A stretch of DNA of 64,000 nucleotides from Aptenodytes patagonicus (Eukaryota > Chordata > Aves > Sphenisciformes > Spheniscidae), in the NCBI RefSeq assembly GCF_965638725.1, contig NC_134970.1, positions 8,042,001 through 8,106,000 on the forward strand, given 5' to 3'. How positions within the stretch are numbered: position 1 is the first letter of the stretch; each line of letters begins with the position of its first letter. Both the position numbers and the translations under genes were made by a program. The notes under the pieces are model-generated. The model ran no database searches and was not told the DNA's origin. It was given only the letters and a program-made list of their open reading frames with translations. Of this stretch, positions 1 to 13,200 are shown piece by piece.

Positions 1-3000
1 GCTGTCCCGCTGCATCATTCTGCAGGGTAAGGAGAGGAGACTGGGCGATGCCCCGCCGTGCCATGGCAGCTCTCTCCCAGAGAGACCTCGGCGGTCGGCG
101 GCAGCTGCCTGCTAATGCAGAACGCGATTTCTTCCCTGCAGCCCACATGTGCCCTGAGGAGACAGTCATGTTTCTGCACTCCCAGCTGAGTGGTGGGAGC
201 GAGGCCGGCCGTGTGGCAGCCCTGGGCCTGCTGGGAGCGCTGGCCCACTCTGACGGTCAGTGCCATGGGCCAGAGACACGAGGCAGGGGTTGGGGCTACT
301 GGGCTGAGAGCAGAAACGGGCTGAAAGTGGTACACCTGCACCCAAAAGGAGCTGCAAAGAGCAGGTCCCCCAGCTGAGCTGACGCCCTGTGACAGGGCTC
401 GAGCTCTCCCCCGGCAGTTAGAAATGGTGGCACACCAAGGACGATGCTCCAAGCTCAGTAACACGGGTGGGCTGATGGGTGAGCGGGCGGGCTGGCACGC
501 GCAGGAGCTGCTTGTACCCATGCCATTTCTCTCATGCTCTCTGTTACCATAGCTTTCAGTCCCTATAAAATTGCTGTGCCTCTAGAAACAGAGTTGCTCT
601 GGGTGTGCCGCTGCCTCCTGTGAAGTCAGTCAGGCCCCGCTTTTCTGTCCCACTGGTGTATGAAAAGCTTGGAAGCTTCAAGGGATCCCTTCTGCCATCG
701 GGGCTCTGCCTCAATGCACACTCTCTGTATCTCTTCCAGCACCTGCAACAAGAGAGAAGCTGCCCCAGGTGGTGGAGGCCGTGCGGTCGGTGTGCAACGA
801 CCCCAGTGCCCCGGTGAGCTGGTTTGGGAAGGGGCGGTGCTGCCAGGGCAGGCAGAGAAACCCTTTCCCTCGGGGCAGAGCCTGGCAAGGCCATAGCAGG
901 AAGCAGCGGTTTGGGGTCTGACCTAGATGACCATTCCCTTTCCCCACTTCCTCGTGCTCCCCAGAGAGCTGATGGCAAGAGGTGCCGCTGCTGCTGGCGT
1001 GGGCAGGGCTGGGGTGCCTGAGGAAGCGCCGGCACGTTGCCCAGGTGGTGGGTGATGGCTCCTCACCGGGGAGAGCTGGCAGAGCAGAGTGGGGAGGTCA
1101 TTGTGCTCTGCAGGGCAGATGCACGTCCAGCCTGGTGCTAAAGCCCATTCCTGAACCCAGGAGCAAAAGCTTCTGCCGTGCCCTTGTCATCCCTCCGCGA
1201 GCTACAAAGGCTGCCCCCAAGTGAAGGCAGCTTCCCTTTGGGTTTTGAACAGGAGGGTCGTAACCACACTCTCCCCCTGGCAGGTGCGGAGGGCAGTTCT
1301 GGAGTTCATCAGGGAGCTGCTCAGCTCCGGCTCCCAGAGCTGCTGGGCATGGGATGTGGTGGGGCACATCTTCAACGAGTTCAGCCGGACCTCAGGCAGA
1401 CTGGTAAGGGCAGAGTGGGACACCCGGGGCTTCGGCGGGTGCCTGGACTGTGCTGAGAGCTCCTGCAGGCATCCTTGACCATGGAGAGCTCCATGCTGCA
1501 GGGCCATCAGCACCGGCACTGCCATCGGAGCGGCCTCCAAACGGCCATTCCTCCTCGTGGGTGTCTGTGCTGATGTTGGTGGAGATGTCAGTGGATGACG
1601 TGGGTTTGCACCTGGGCGTGCCACCCAGGACTGCGGGGCTGCCTGCATGCCCGACGGGCTGAGCTGTGTCCACAGGCACCTGCAGCAAAGCCGTCTTGCA
1701 AAGGGAGGGGCCTTGTAGGGACAGGACATCCTCCAGCCAATGCAGACAGGTGGGCCTGGCTAGAGGAGCTTTCTGTGGTGTTCTCGTGCTCTGGCCCTCC
1801 AAAGCACGCCCTGCCCATCCGATAGCAGTCTGGGGACCCGTGTCCCTTCTGGCAAGGGGACAGGCCATTTGGCGGTCCCTTTGGTGAGTGTTTCCAGCTG
1901 GGCGCCCAGGAGATGAAGGCTGGGGATGGCCGAGCCTCCTGCTGACTTGCCGAGGATCTTCCCTCTGGCTGGAGCTTCCTTCCAGCCAGGGGATCTGTGT
2001 GCGTCGCTTTGCTCCGGGGCTCGGGGAGGCTCTGCTTTGGGAGCAGGGCGAAGGAAAGGGCTTCTGCATTCTCCTCCACATCCGTTGGGCTGGGCGTGCC
2101 GCTGCCAGGGCTGGCGCCGAGCACGCCCTGCTGAAGGGCACGTTCCTCACCTGTTTTGGTGGCACAACAGCAGCATTTGGGCCCTGGGGGACTGTGCAGA
2201 CAAGCAGCGTCTCTCTCTGCTCCCAGGCTTGCCAGTCCTTCCCAGGGTCCGGGAACTGGTCCCCGAGCTGGGTCCGGCTGTCCTTGTCCTCTGCTCCCAG
2301 CAGGTTGGCGCAGCAGCACTGGTGGGACCGTGCCTGAGCCTCGTCGGTTGGGAGCTGAGAGTAACGGGGGTTTTGCCAACTCTGTCTTACAGGTGGCAGG
2401 AGGCCTTTTTGCCTGGGAAACCCCGGAGGAAGGAGCTCTTCAAGCCCTGTGCGTGGACATTCTGGGCTCGCTGGATGTCTCTCTGAGAGGGATGGCCAAA
2501 GTAAGTTGCCCTCTGCCCTGCTGCTGTGGTCACTTCTTGCCTTCAGGGCATTTTTCGTTGCGCTTCCTCATGCCCTGAACCTCTCCCCTCACGTGCGCTG
2601 AATCAGCACACAAGGCTCAGGGAAACGCAGACCATCCTTTTTGTCTTCGAGCTGAGTGGAAGTGCCAGTGTGGCGAATTGCCTGGTTCTTCTCTGCAGCT
2701 CCTGTGGCCGAGGCTGCTGCAGTATGTGGTGCCAGCCCAGTACAGCGGCATGCTGATCCCGCTCTCCCGCTGTCTCCAAGCCCTGGCTGAGAGACGGGAG
2801 AGAGCAGGATGCGAAGAAGAAGAGGAGGAGCCTGATGCCGTGGACTCCCAGGAGCAAGGTAGGAGCCCCAGTGAGTGCTGCTGGGTTTGGCTGGGTGCCG
2901 GGCCAGTCTGTGTTTACACGTGCCCTGCCAGCCCTGAGCAGGAGCCCAGGAGAACCAAAGGCTCTGCTGCTGGGCACGAGGGACTCTTCCCTGCATTGCC

Positions 3001-4204
3001 TCTCGCCTGGCGCAGAGGCCTGGCTCTCCTGCTCGCAGCGTGCTCCTGGTGAGCCGGGGCTCGTTCCTGGCCATGCTGGAGCTGACTTCATCTCATGCTG
3101 GGCAGCCCTTGGGAGTCCCCCCCGAGGCCAGCGCTGTGGCAGCGCAGCTGCTCTCAGCCCTCAGCCCTCTGCGGGGGCAAGGGAGGTGCGAGGGGCAGGG
3201 CATGGCAGGGGCTCGTCGGTCACCCAGCCTTTCTTCTTCCCCGCAGCCCAGCTGCCGACTCCCCAGGCCCTGCTGGCTCGACTGCTGGTGAGTAACGGGG
3301 CTCTGAGGAGAGAGCTTTTCTGGCCAGGGGTGGTGGGAGAGCCTGGGGCAGAGGTGCTTTTGAGGCCAGTGCCAGGAGCCCGCAAGGAGAAGGCAGTGCG
3401 CCTGAACCTTCCTGGGCCCGTCGGGGATCCCACTCCTTTCTCGGGGCCAGCAGCACCCTGGGTGAAGCCATTGGATGCCCGCTGCTGGCCGGAGTGGCGC
3501 CGAGCTCCCAAGCTCCCTCCCGGGAGAAGCTGCAGCTCTGGCGGCAGGAGTGACCCTTCTCTCCTGCTCTCACCTAGGTGGTGGCGGCAGCTCCTCACAA
3601 GAGCGGCGAACGTGCAGTCACTGCATTGCAGCTGCTGCAGGCCCTCCACGGCAGGATCCACAGAGCCTTGGGGGCGGCGTGGGCGACCGAGATCCCCCTC
3701 CTGCTGCAGTACTTGGAAGGTAAAGCGCGGGAGGGGAGGGAGAGGCTATGGGGACAGAGAAGGGGCAGGGCAGCTTTCCAGTGTGACGGAGGGGAATTGT
3801 CCCCAGCTCCCCAGCACTTGCTCTGCTGCCTTTCCCCTCCCAGGGAGCCAGCACTGAGGCTGGGGGCAGCCGTTGATGTCCCCTAGGAGGGCAGGTCTTG
3901 GTGGCACCCCCATGTCCTGGCTGGGATGGTGTCTGGGGCAGGGACAGGACTGGTGCTCCTGGAGGAGGTGCAGCCCCTGGCTTTGGAGGGCCGAGTCCCC
4001 AGGCCAGGCCAGGTTTGCAGCATCTGTCCTTGGCAATAGCCTGGGAGGAGGGCTGCAAATGGGCAGAAAGTGGTGGGTCATTCAGGAGAAAATGTGTGTT
4101 GCCGGTGCGTGCTGGCACTCAGTGGTCGGCGTTGTTCTGGGAGCTGCAGTCAAGCAGTGGGGATCAGCTGCGGTCAGTGCGTCCTTCCCCAACTTGAATG
4201 CAGT
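1..4204 (+). repeat. Tandem segmental duplication, left copy
   Basis: Near-identical to 59797-64000 at a constant offset of 59,796 bases, through exons and introns alike. Two differences were noticed: T480 versus C60276 and A2299 versus G62095, both intronic. Confidence 0.97.
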
Positions 4205-7200
4205 GGCTCTGACAAACGCCCCTGGGCTCCCTCCTGTGTCTTTGGCCTCACAAGGGCTTTGGCGCAGGTGCTTCTAGGGCCTTTCTAGCCTGATGGCCTG
4301 GGACTTTTGGGAGGTCTGACCGCAGAGGAGACCACTGGGCTCTTCTTTGGTGTGAGCTTAAATAGCAGCAAGGGCTTTTGCTTCCTCTTGCTTTCTAGGA
4401 AAAACCGAGATCTCCCTGGACTCTGCAGAGTGGGAGCACCGTCTGCTTAAGGTATCGCATGCTTGGGGGAGAAGAGGGAGCAAACAAAATTGTGGGAGGA
4501 AGCTTGGGGCTGCCTGTGTAGGCACCAGGAGGTGGGGGCACCTCCTGAGCACCCTGCACCTCCCCCCACAGTAGGTGCCTGCCTGCTCAGAGGAGCTGCT
4601 CTCTGCACATGTGCCACGGCTGATGGCTAATGCCCTCTAACGCTGTGGCACACGCCTTAGCACTGCCTCCTCCTCCACATCTGGCGTGCCAGGGGGTCTC
4701 GCCTGAGGTGTTAGGAGAAGAGGGAGGCTGGAGAAAAGAGGGTTGGGTGGGGCAGGGGAAGAGACTGCCGTTCCCGGCAGCTCTCCCCCAGCAGTGTCCC
4801 GGGACATGTGAGTGTGGAAAGGGTCCTGGCCAAGGGCAGGGGAACACTCGGCTTCCTCTCCTGTTCCCCACAGTTCCTACAAGCGTCACTGGAGCCCATC
4901 AAGGACAAGGCTTGGACCGTGGGCCTGAGCCAGGAGCTGAGCCAGCAGCTGGGCAGCTCTGCCCCTGGTTCCTGGGAGAAGGTGTGTCTCCTGCCCCGTG
5001 CTGGGGCTGGGGCTGGTGCCGGTGCTCTGCCCATGCAGGCGGTTTTCACTGCTTCCCCTTCCTTCACCCCCAAAGGCACTTCCTCCTGGGCTGCTCCAGT
5101 GGCTGGCTACAGCCTGGCACCACGGCTGGCCTCGCCTGCTCCCAGGGGCGGTCGGGTCCACCTGGGGCCAGCCCTCTCCTGACAGGTCGAGCCGTGACCG
5201 CATCTCGGGCTCGGCCTCTTCTCTTTCAGCTTTTCCTGTACAAGGCTCTTGGGACAGCACTGGCAGCTTGTCAGGACCTCAGACACGTCCAAGAGCAGGT
5301 GCTGAGGTTCCTTCAGGAGACAAACCCTGTGGAGCTGTCTGAGGCCCAGGTGAGGTGATGCTCATGTCCTGAGCATCCCCTGCCTGTTCCTGGGGGAGAG
5401 GGAGGGCTGCTCCAGACCTCCTTGATTTCCCCGTTGCTGCCATTCCCCCCTTGCTGCAACGTCCTGCCTGGCCGTTGTCACTGGCCGCAGCTGAGTGCCT
5501 GGGCTGGAGCCGACTCCCTGTTTCTCTGTGGTTGCAGGGAATGATTTTTGTTGTGTCCCACGCTGCCAAGAGCCACTTCCACCTGGTCTTGGACACAGTG
5601 ACGATGTTCACCGCCGCTTTCACTAGAGACTGGTTTTATCAGACTTCCATGGGCTGGAAGGTAAAGGATCCAGGGTTTTGCTGTTTGGCTTTCCTTTTTT
5701 GGCCTTATTTCCACTTCTACACCTGCAGCAGCCAAACCGTGGCAGCTGTGTTTAGATAAGCCCTCTTGTAAGAGCTCCCTGAGACCTGTGTTTCAGAGGG
5801 GATGTCCTGGCATTGGGGCCCCTGAGGTGTCATTGGAAAGGACGGAGTTTGACACCTCGTGGATCAGAGCCGGCCGGCTGGGGCAGCTGCAGCAGTTGCT
5901 TGCATGCAGCCACGTTGCCCGTGACTTAACTTCAGCAGGAGCTGGCAAGAAGGGGGTGGGCATGGTGCGACACTCTGCCCCTTCCCCAAAGCTGAGGGCT
6001 GGGAGCAGGAGCCTGGTGAGGTCTCGCTGGCTCTGCCCCCCACCTGGGGGCCACGGGGAAGCCTTTCAGGGCAGGGCAGGGCCCTGCAGAGAGAGCGGTG
6101 CAGCCTGGCCTGGGCGGTGGGCAGACTGGGCTGATCTGCCCACTGGCACGCGTAGGCTGCGCGTCTCTAAGCAGGACCGTGACAGGCTATTTCAGATACC
6201 TTTCCACAGAAAGCTTCCAGACAGCTCCCCAACCCCTCAAATCAGTGGTAAAACCACCAGCAGTGTGTGTGATGCTGGCTGCACCCTCCTCCTCAGTCCA
6301 TGCGAGAACCCACGCTGTGGGATGGGAACAGCTCCCGGCCCCAGAGCTCGCAGCTTGAGGAGTAGCTTGGGGAGCTGCTGGGAGGTGCCCAGGTGAACGA
6401 GGAGCTGGTGAGGGTGCAGGGCAGCGGCCTGCCGCAGGAGCCTGCGGGAGTCCTGGAGCTGATGTCTTGGGGCATCTCTGTCGACACAGATACAGCGGCG
6501 GCAGAACACGGGGAGAGCCCAGGCCACTTGCGCTGCTCTCATGCGCACCTACAGCGGCATTGCGCTGCGTGCCCCCAAGGAGCAGCTGCTCACCTGCGTG
6601 GATAAAGAAATCATGGGCAACATCCTGCGGCTCTCCAGAGCCAAACAGAGGGTAGGAGCGTGGGGCGTGCAGGGGCAGGGATGCCTGGGTGCCCTCGCTC
6701 CAGCCCCTCAGGGCTGGGGCATACCGAGATGGACGGTCTCTTTCTAAAGATCCCCCAAGGAAGGGTTTGTCCTCAACGTCCAGACCCCAAACCCCCACGG
6801 GTTCCATGCTCCTCTTCCCTGCCTCAGCCCTTCAAAGAGTTCAAGGGGTGCTTTGCTCTCTTTGGCCTCAGGACTTGCAGCTCAAGCTTGCCTTGGTGCA
6901 GAGCATCACTGAGGTCAGCAGCGCCATCCGGGCTGTGGGCGACTGCGGCAGCTTTGAGCTCTCCTTGAAGCAGGAGGCGACGCGGACCCTGCTGGTGAGT
7001 GCCTGTAGCCGGGGCAGTCACACGGGGGAGTTTTGGGCTGTGCCATGAGGCTGCTTTCCCCAGAGGCACAATGGTCTCTCGGCTTCATGCGAGCTCCTGG
7101 AGCTGTGTCCCGAGCTGGTGGGGCCCTTGGGCGCTGGTGCTGGGTGGCTATGGCTGGGGAGCAGGGTCCCTCCTGCGGTGCCTTTGGGGATCCATGGGGG

Positions 7201-10200
7201 TGACGGGGCAGGGCCTGTCAGTGGAGCCTGTCCCCGGGGGAGGCGGGAGGGCTGTCCCGTGCCCCTGCCCACTGCCAACTGTGCGCTTGTCTCTCTGGGA
7301 CTTGCAGGACTGGATAAAGGGGGAGCCCTGGGACTCCCTGGTGTATGGAGTGTTTCAGGCCCTGGAGGAGTTGAGGTGAGGTCTGTTCCCCGGGCTCCGG
7401 GGGCTCCCAGTGTGTCCCAGCCCCAGTGACCTTGAGCGTGGAGCCGGGAGCTGCTGGGGCTGTGGAGTGGGAGGGTGTTCCCCATTTCGGGTGTCTCCCG
7501 ATGGAAGGGAGCCTCAGGGGTTCCTTAACCTGGGTGTGGGGGTTGCCTGCTGCCTGGGAGGAGGCAGGAATTGCTGGAGCTGAAGGCAGTGCTCGCTGGC
7601 ATGGGCTGGGGATGTTGGATTTGGGGCCCTCGATTAGGAGGAACCCAGCTATGGTTTGAGCCACTCTGGAGAGGGCTAGTAAATCCCCTTTCTGTTTTCT
7701 CTTCCTTTTTCCTCTGGCCAGCAAGCTGAGGCCACCTCTGAGCAGGGAGGAAAGTCGCAACCTGCTGTCAGTGTGCTGCCAGAGTGTCTTGTCCTACCCT
7801 TCCAAGGAGCGGATGAACAAGGGAAGGAAGACAGTGAGGGCAGCTGTGAACGTGCAGGTACCCACCGGCCAGTGCCTGCCCACCTCTGGGTCAGGATCCC
7901 ACCTCAGTGCGCCCTGGCAGCCCCCGTGATGCAGAACCTCAGCTCTCCTTTCCTCCTTTCAGCTTCTGCACAGGAGAGGCATGGAAGATCTGGGCCATCT
8001 CATAGAAAGCCTTCTGGAGGCAGAGGCCACCTCTGCCTGTTTTGACGATGTGGTCCACGTGAGTAGCCATGGGGCAACAGGGAAAGCGTCACAGGGGCAG
8101 GGAATCAAGGCCTTAGAGGGTGATAGGAGGTGGATACCTTTCCTATGGGAAAGTGGGGCTTTGGCTCCTCGCTCTGAGGCTGTGTGTCTGGCTGGGGCCA
8201 GGGCCTGAGCTGGGGGACAGGAGCGCCCGGCCACTGTGGCCTCAGGACAGGCAGAGAAGTGGGTCCTGCCAGAGGGAAAGCCAAGAGCCAGCCCTGAGCT
8301 GGGCGAGAGCAGCCTGGGGGAAGGCTGGAGTGGGGAGACGCTGGCAGGGAAGCAACACCTGGCTCAGGGCAGAGGCAGCTGGAGAGAGCAAGGCGGTGGA
8401 GGCAGCAGTGCCAGTGCTCGGTGGGGCTGGGGGCTGTGCCGGGAAGGGGCCAGAGAAGGAGGGAGAGGGAGAGGGATCTCAGGGAGAGAAAGATGCCTGT
8501 TGCGAGAGAGATGCACCCTGCCTCAGGTCCTGAAGGGCTGGCTCACCTCAGCCCAAGAATGGGAGCGGGAGAGAGCCCTGCGGGTTTGCGCCCACGTGCT
8601 GGGAGCTTGCAAGGAGCGGTTTGAGCTCATGGTGAGTAGGGACCCCCCGTGTGCCCCGGTGCCCCCTCCCCACCATTCATGGCCCCGGAAGGGAGCCCTG
8701 CCTGGCCAGGTGCTGGGTTTCAGGGCTCCTGGGATTATGGGGCAGCCCTCCTGCCTGCCCCTCTGCCCGGTCGCTGCTCAGGGAGCAGGACGGGCGGTAG
8801 GGGCCAGTGGGTGCTGGGGCTGCCTGCGACCCTTTTCCTGCCGCTCTCCCCTGCAGCGAGGACATCCTTGCAAGCAGTTTGGCTCTCTGGTGGGCCTGCT
8901 GGGGACTCTGACCAGCGGCTGCCTGGCCGCATCCTGCCAGAGGGCATGGGTCTGCCTTGGCTACCTTCTCCAAATGCAAGGTGAGGAGAGCGGGCGCTTC
9001 CCAGCCTTGCTCAGCCTGATCCTCCCTCCCTTCCTGGCTTGGCACCACCGGGATCCTGCAGGGCCAGGCCCCATCCCCAGGAGGGAAGGGGGAGGCAATG
9101 TGCTCCGCTGGTTTTGTGCCCCCACCCTGTTAACTCTCTGCCTCCCCGGCCATCTCAGGAAGGATCCCTGGGAAAGGGTTGCTGAGTCCCACCTCCTTGG
9201 GGCACGTGTGATGTTGGGTGGTCAGGGCCATCCCCACTGCTGTCTGAGAGCAGGATGTTGTCACTAGCGCTGGGGACTGTCCCCCTCCATGTCTGTCCCC
9301 CTCCACGTTCCAGGGAAGACAGAGGGTGGTCAGACAGCTTGCTCGGATGAGGTCCCTGACGTTTCAGAGGGTGCCTCCCCCCTTGCTCCCTGCCCTGAGC
9401 CTGGGGAGACAGGCAGCTACCCAGGCAGTGTCTCCAAACTCATCCCTGCCAGGGAAGAAGTCTCCTGCCGAGCACAAGAGAGGAAACCAATTTGCTGCCC
9501 AGAGCAAACTGGGCAGGGAGGAGGGATCTGAGCTGCAGGCCCGGAGCGTGCTGCAAAGGGTTGTGTTTGAACCCTTTCCTCTTCAGGCAGCAGGGTCTGC
9601 CTGTGCTGAGGAAGTCACAGGGAGGTTTCCCGCCTCCCAGAGATGATGGTGGCCTGTGCGGGAATAGGGGACACAGCTGCTGGGAGCAGAGGCCAGTGGC
9701 TGCTGAAACCCTGAAGCCCCAGCAAACAGTTCAAGGAGGAAGAGGGGTCTTTCCAGCCCGGGATTTGTCAGCCGTTTATCAGGCTCAGGAAATCCTGCTG
9801 CACTGAGTTCAGGAGGGCCCTGGGTTTCCCTGTGGCCTTCACTGCCGCCACTTGGGTTCTCCTGGCCCCTCTCAGTATCTGGGGCCAAAGGCTGGGTTTC
9901 TGGGTTTCTGCAGACGTGACTCCTCTTTTCTCCTGGTGTTTGTTCCAGCCAAGACCATGAAGGTGGTGCCTCAGGCAGATGAGATCAGGTGCCTGTGTGA
10001 GGAGCCGAACAGCCCAGACACCAAGACTCTGGCAGACAGCTGTGCCACAATAGCAAAGGTAACTGGCCCCAAAACAATGGCGTGGGGGCCCAGCTCCCGG
10101 ACTCCTGCACGTCTCCCTGCTCCCCTCCAGAGTCTCTTGCTGTCTCCAGAGCGAGCTGTCCAGGACGGCTGTTGTTAGCAAGTAGCAGGAGGCTTTGAGA

Positions 10201-10230
10201 CAAGACTGTCCTTTAGGCATGCTGGAGCAG

Positions 10231-10278
<48 letters not shown>

Positions 10279-13200
10279 TGCTCTTGTCAGAATACAGATT
10301 TGGTATATAAGCAAACAACATGGCGGGGAGACACTTCCAAATCAGTTACCTGCACCAGGTGTAAACAGCACTGTATGCACAGCGGGAGGATCAAGTGCTT
10401 GCCCCCTCCATGACTGCCAAACTAACAGTCCTGTCAAGTTTCCTTTCCTTTCTGAATGGCTGGAGCAGAGCTGTGACGCGGTCTCTCCTGTTCCCGACTT
10501 CTCTCCAGGCTGTTTGCAAATGCATCCCTCCAGCACAGGCCACGGACTTTCTGACTGCTCTCCTGGACAGCTTCCTGCGTGTCAGACCCACGTGTGTGAA
10601 GGCAGTGTGGAAGTGGGTGTTCGTCTTCCTGGTGGAATGCAGAAAGGAAATACTCCAGGAGGTGAAGGAGAACTTTTTTTCCATTTGACTTTGTCTTTTC
10701 TCCTGTTGGCTGTTGCACTACATACAGGTGCCCGTGTGCTGAGCTGAGGGGCTACTGATGGGTCTGAGTCGTGCATTAGCAACTGCTGCTGGCGTCTGCT
10801 CCAGCTGGTGACAAGGATATGGGCACTTCTTGTCCAAAGTGTCCCGTTGGTCCAGGTCCTTCCCACGAGTGAGGCAGTTATCACTGGGAGGCACCAACCT
10901 TGCCGTTCCTCCCCTTCCTCTGGGGTCGCTGTCAGTCCTCCCTGCCCTGGGACCCATTTCTTTCTTCACTGGTCCCCAATTCCCTCTACTCGGAGCTTTG
11001 CTGGGCACGCTAGGTTTTCCACAGGTTGGATACTTGTTCATTGCTCTTACTGCTTTCCCCGACTGTGGTGTTACCCAGCCCGCGAGGTGCTCGTCCCTTA
11101 GCGACCAGTTGCTGTCCATTTGTAGCCTGGGAGCCTCTGGCCTCATGCTGTGCCTGCCCTTTCAAGGCCTCTGTTCTCCTCCACTCGCGCTCTGCTGCGC
11201 CCCACTTGGGCTCTAGGGCTCTAGGGCTGGCGCAGCTCACTCAGCCCAGGCTAACTCCCCAGTGTGGCTGTCTGCCGCTGACAGAGGTTGTTCACAGTGA
11301 CGGCAACCACGGGTTGCAGCTCACAGGATCGTGCCCAGCTGAGCTAAAGCTCACCCAGCTGTTAGGTGGCTGCTGTTTACAGCCAGGGCAGGGCGTCCCT
11401 GTGCCGTCCCTGCAGAGCCCGTGGCCGCTCCAAGCAGCGGGAGCACCGCAGCCGTGGGCTGCGGGGTCACCCCTTGCTGCTTCCCCAGGCGCAGAGCAGG
11501 TTGTGTCTGCCCCACGGGCCAGAGGCAGGCAGCTGTGGGAGAAGCTGGGATCTTCCACAGGATGAGGGACCTGGCTGCCTATTTGTCCTTGTCATGGCCA
11601 CAGCTTCTAGCTGTGAAAGGCTCAAACAAACACCCCTTCCTTTGGGGGAAGGTCCTTTGTGCGGGGAAGGGGCTGGCGCTTTGGGAAAGGAGGGTAGAGG
11701 CAAGGAAAAGTGTCCCTGGAGAACTGGCTTCCCCGGGAAGGAGTCACGTGCTCTTACACAGGCCTTGCAAGGCCTCTTCAGGGTTTTGAAGAGCGCGTGT
11801 GGTTTTGCTCTTGCATTGCTACAGACACATGGGGAGAGTTATTCAGGTGTTGGGTGTGCAATGTGTCCGTGTCCTCTGTGTGCACACAGGGCACACAGCT
11901 GCTCATACGGTTGGGCCCAGGCACATGCAGTGACTGAGGCTTTGCGTGTGAGTGCGTGCATGTGTGCGTGTGTGTGCACACAGACGTGCAACTGCCAAGA
12001 GCACGCTCAGCTCCGGACGTGAGCCAGGGTCAGGCAGGGGGTGAGGTTTCGAGCTAGATCTGGACTCTGTGTCAAGGGAGCAGGCATTGCTCGTGTGCTG
12101 AATGACTGTGTCTGGGCCCCGCAGGAGGGGGTAAAGGATGCACCGAGCCCTTCTTTCTCCTCTTCTTCCATTCAGGTGCCAAAAATCCTGAACACCCTTT
12201 ACAGCTCCATGCAGCAGAGCACCCACAGGCCCTTCTCTCTCCATGCGGTGTTTCTCCTCACCCGCTTTCACCGGGAGCCTGTGATCAGCAGTCTCCTCCA
12301 GAAAGGTCTGCCCATGGACAGGTACGTGCACTATCCACTTCCCCCACTGTAGTCAAAGAGAGACCCTGCAGCTTGCTTGCACCAGGGGGGTCCGGTTAAG
12401 CAGCAGGTCCTTTTTCTGCCTGAACTGTCTTGAGTGTTGCAAGACTGCGTGCTTGTGTCTCTGCTGTGAGTGGGGGGTTGTAAGCCCCATTGCAGACAAG
12501 GAGAAGGTCTGAGGGCGCTGCAGGACTGCAAGGATACGGGCTCATGGGTGAATGTCTGTTCCCTTGCAGTGACACGGTGGAGCTGTGGAGGAGCCTGGGG
12601 AGGAGCATCTTTGGGATTCAGGTCCTGAGGTGCTTAGTGGAGAAACTGAACAGAGCAGGAAACGACCGCCTGGGTTGTAAGCGGCCCAACCGTCAGACTG
12701 CTCTGGAGACTCTGACGGTATGTTCAATGGCAGACACATTTCTGCAGCTTTGCATCTGCTTTCTAACTCATACTCTGGCACGAGGGAGTCAGGTGCCCTT
12801 TGCGGATGCCCGTGGAGACTGCCAGGGTGCTGTGCTGGGCCGGCCTCAAGGAGTGTGGGGAGCCGGGACAGTTTTGTGCTCCTGAGCCACAGGGCTGTCA
12901 CAGAAGTGACAATTGTGGCGAGTAACCCCCCCGCCCCAGGCAGGCCGGGGAACCCGGCTGGTGGGAAGAGGCCCTGCCTGAACAGGTGGTTCTTGGTCAT
13001 GTTTCTCTGTAGATCACCCGTGCCATCTCCGAGGTGGTGCTTGCTCTGAGGAGCACAGAGGAGCTCAAGCAACTGCTTCCCCACCTCCTTCCCAGCCTCC
13101 TGAGGTGGGTCAGTGAAACGCTGGGCGAGGAGAGGCTGCTTTCCCCCGTGAGCAGCTGGAGAAGGCTGTTCCTCGAGGGCCGGGTCCTTGAGGAGAAGCC

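Noticed and set aside
1669-1751. Possible extra MROH exon after the acceptor at 1668-1672
   Set aside because: Joining exon 1284-1403 directly to 2393-2500 preserves phase and family sequence (...RTSGRL|VAGGLF...); the candidate adds unrelated residues.
1588-2379. 263-codon minus-strand frame in the MROH gene (also at 61384-62175)
   Set aside because: Lies antisense to an MROH intron, with no domain; present in both copies only because the DNA is duplicated.
2835-3857. 340-codon + frame across MROH exons (also 62631-63653)
   Set aside because: It runs through introns in a frame different from the spliced exons; the exon model with phases fits the MROH family and this frame does not.
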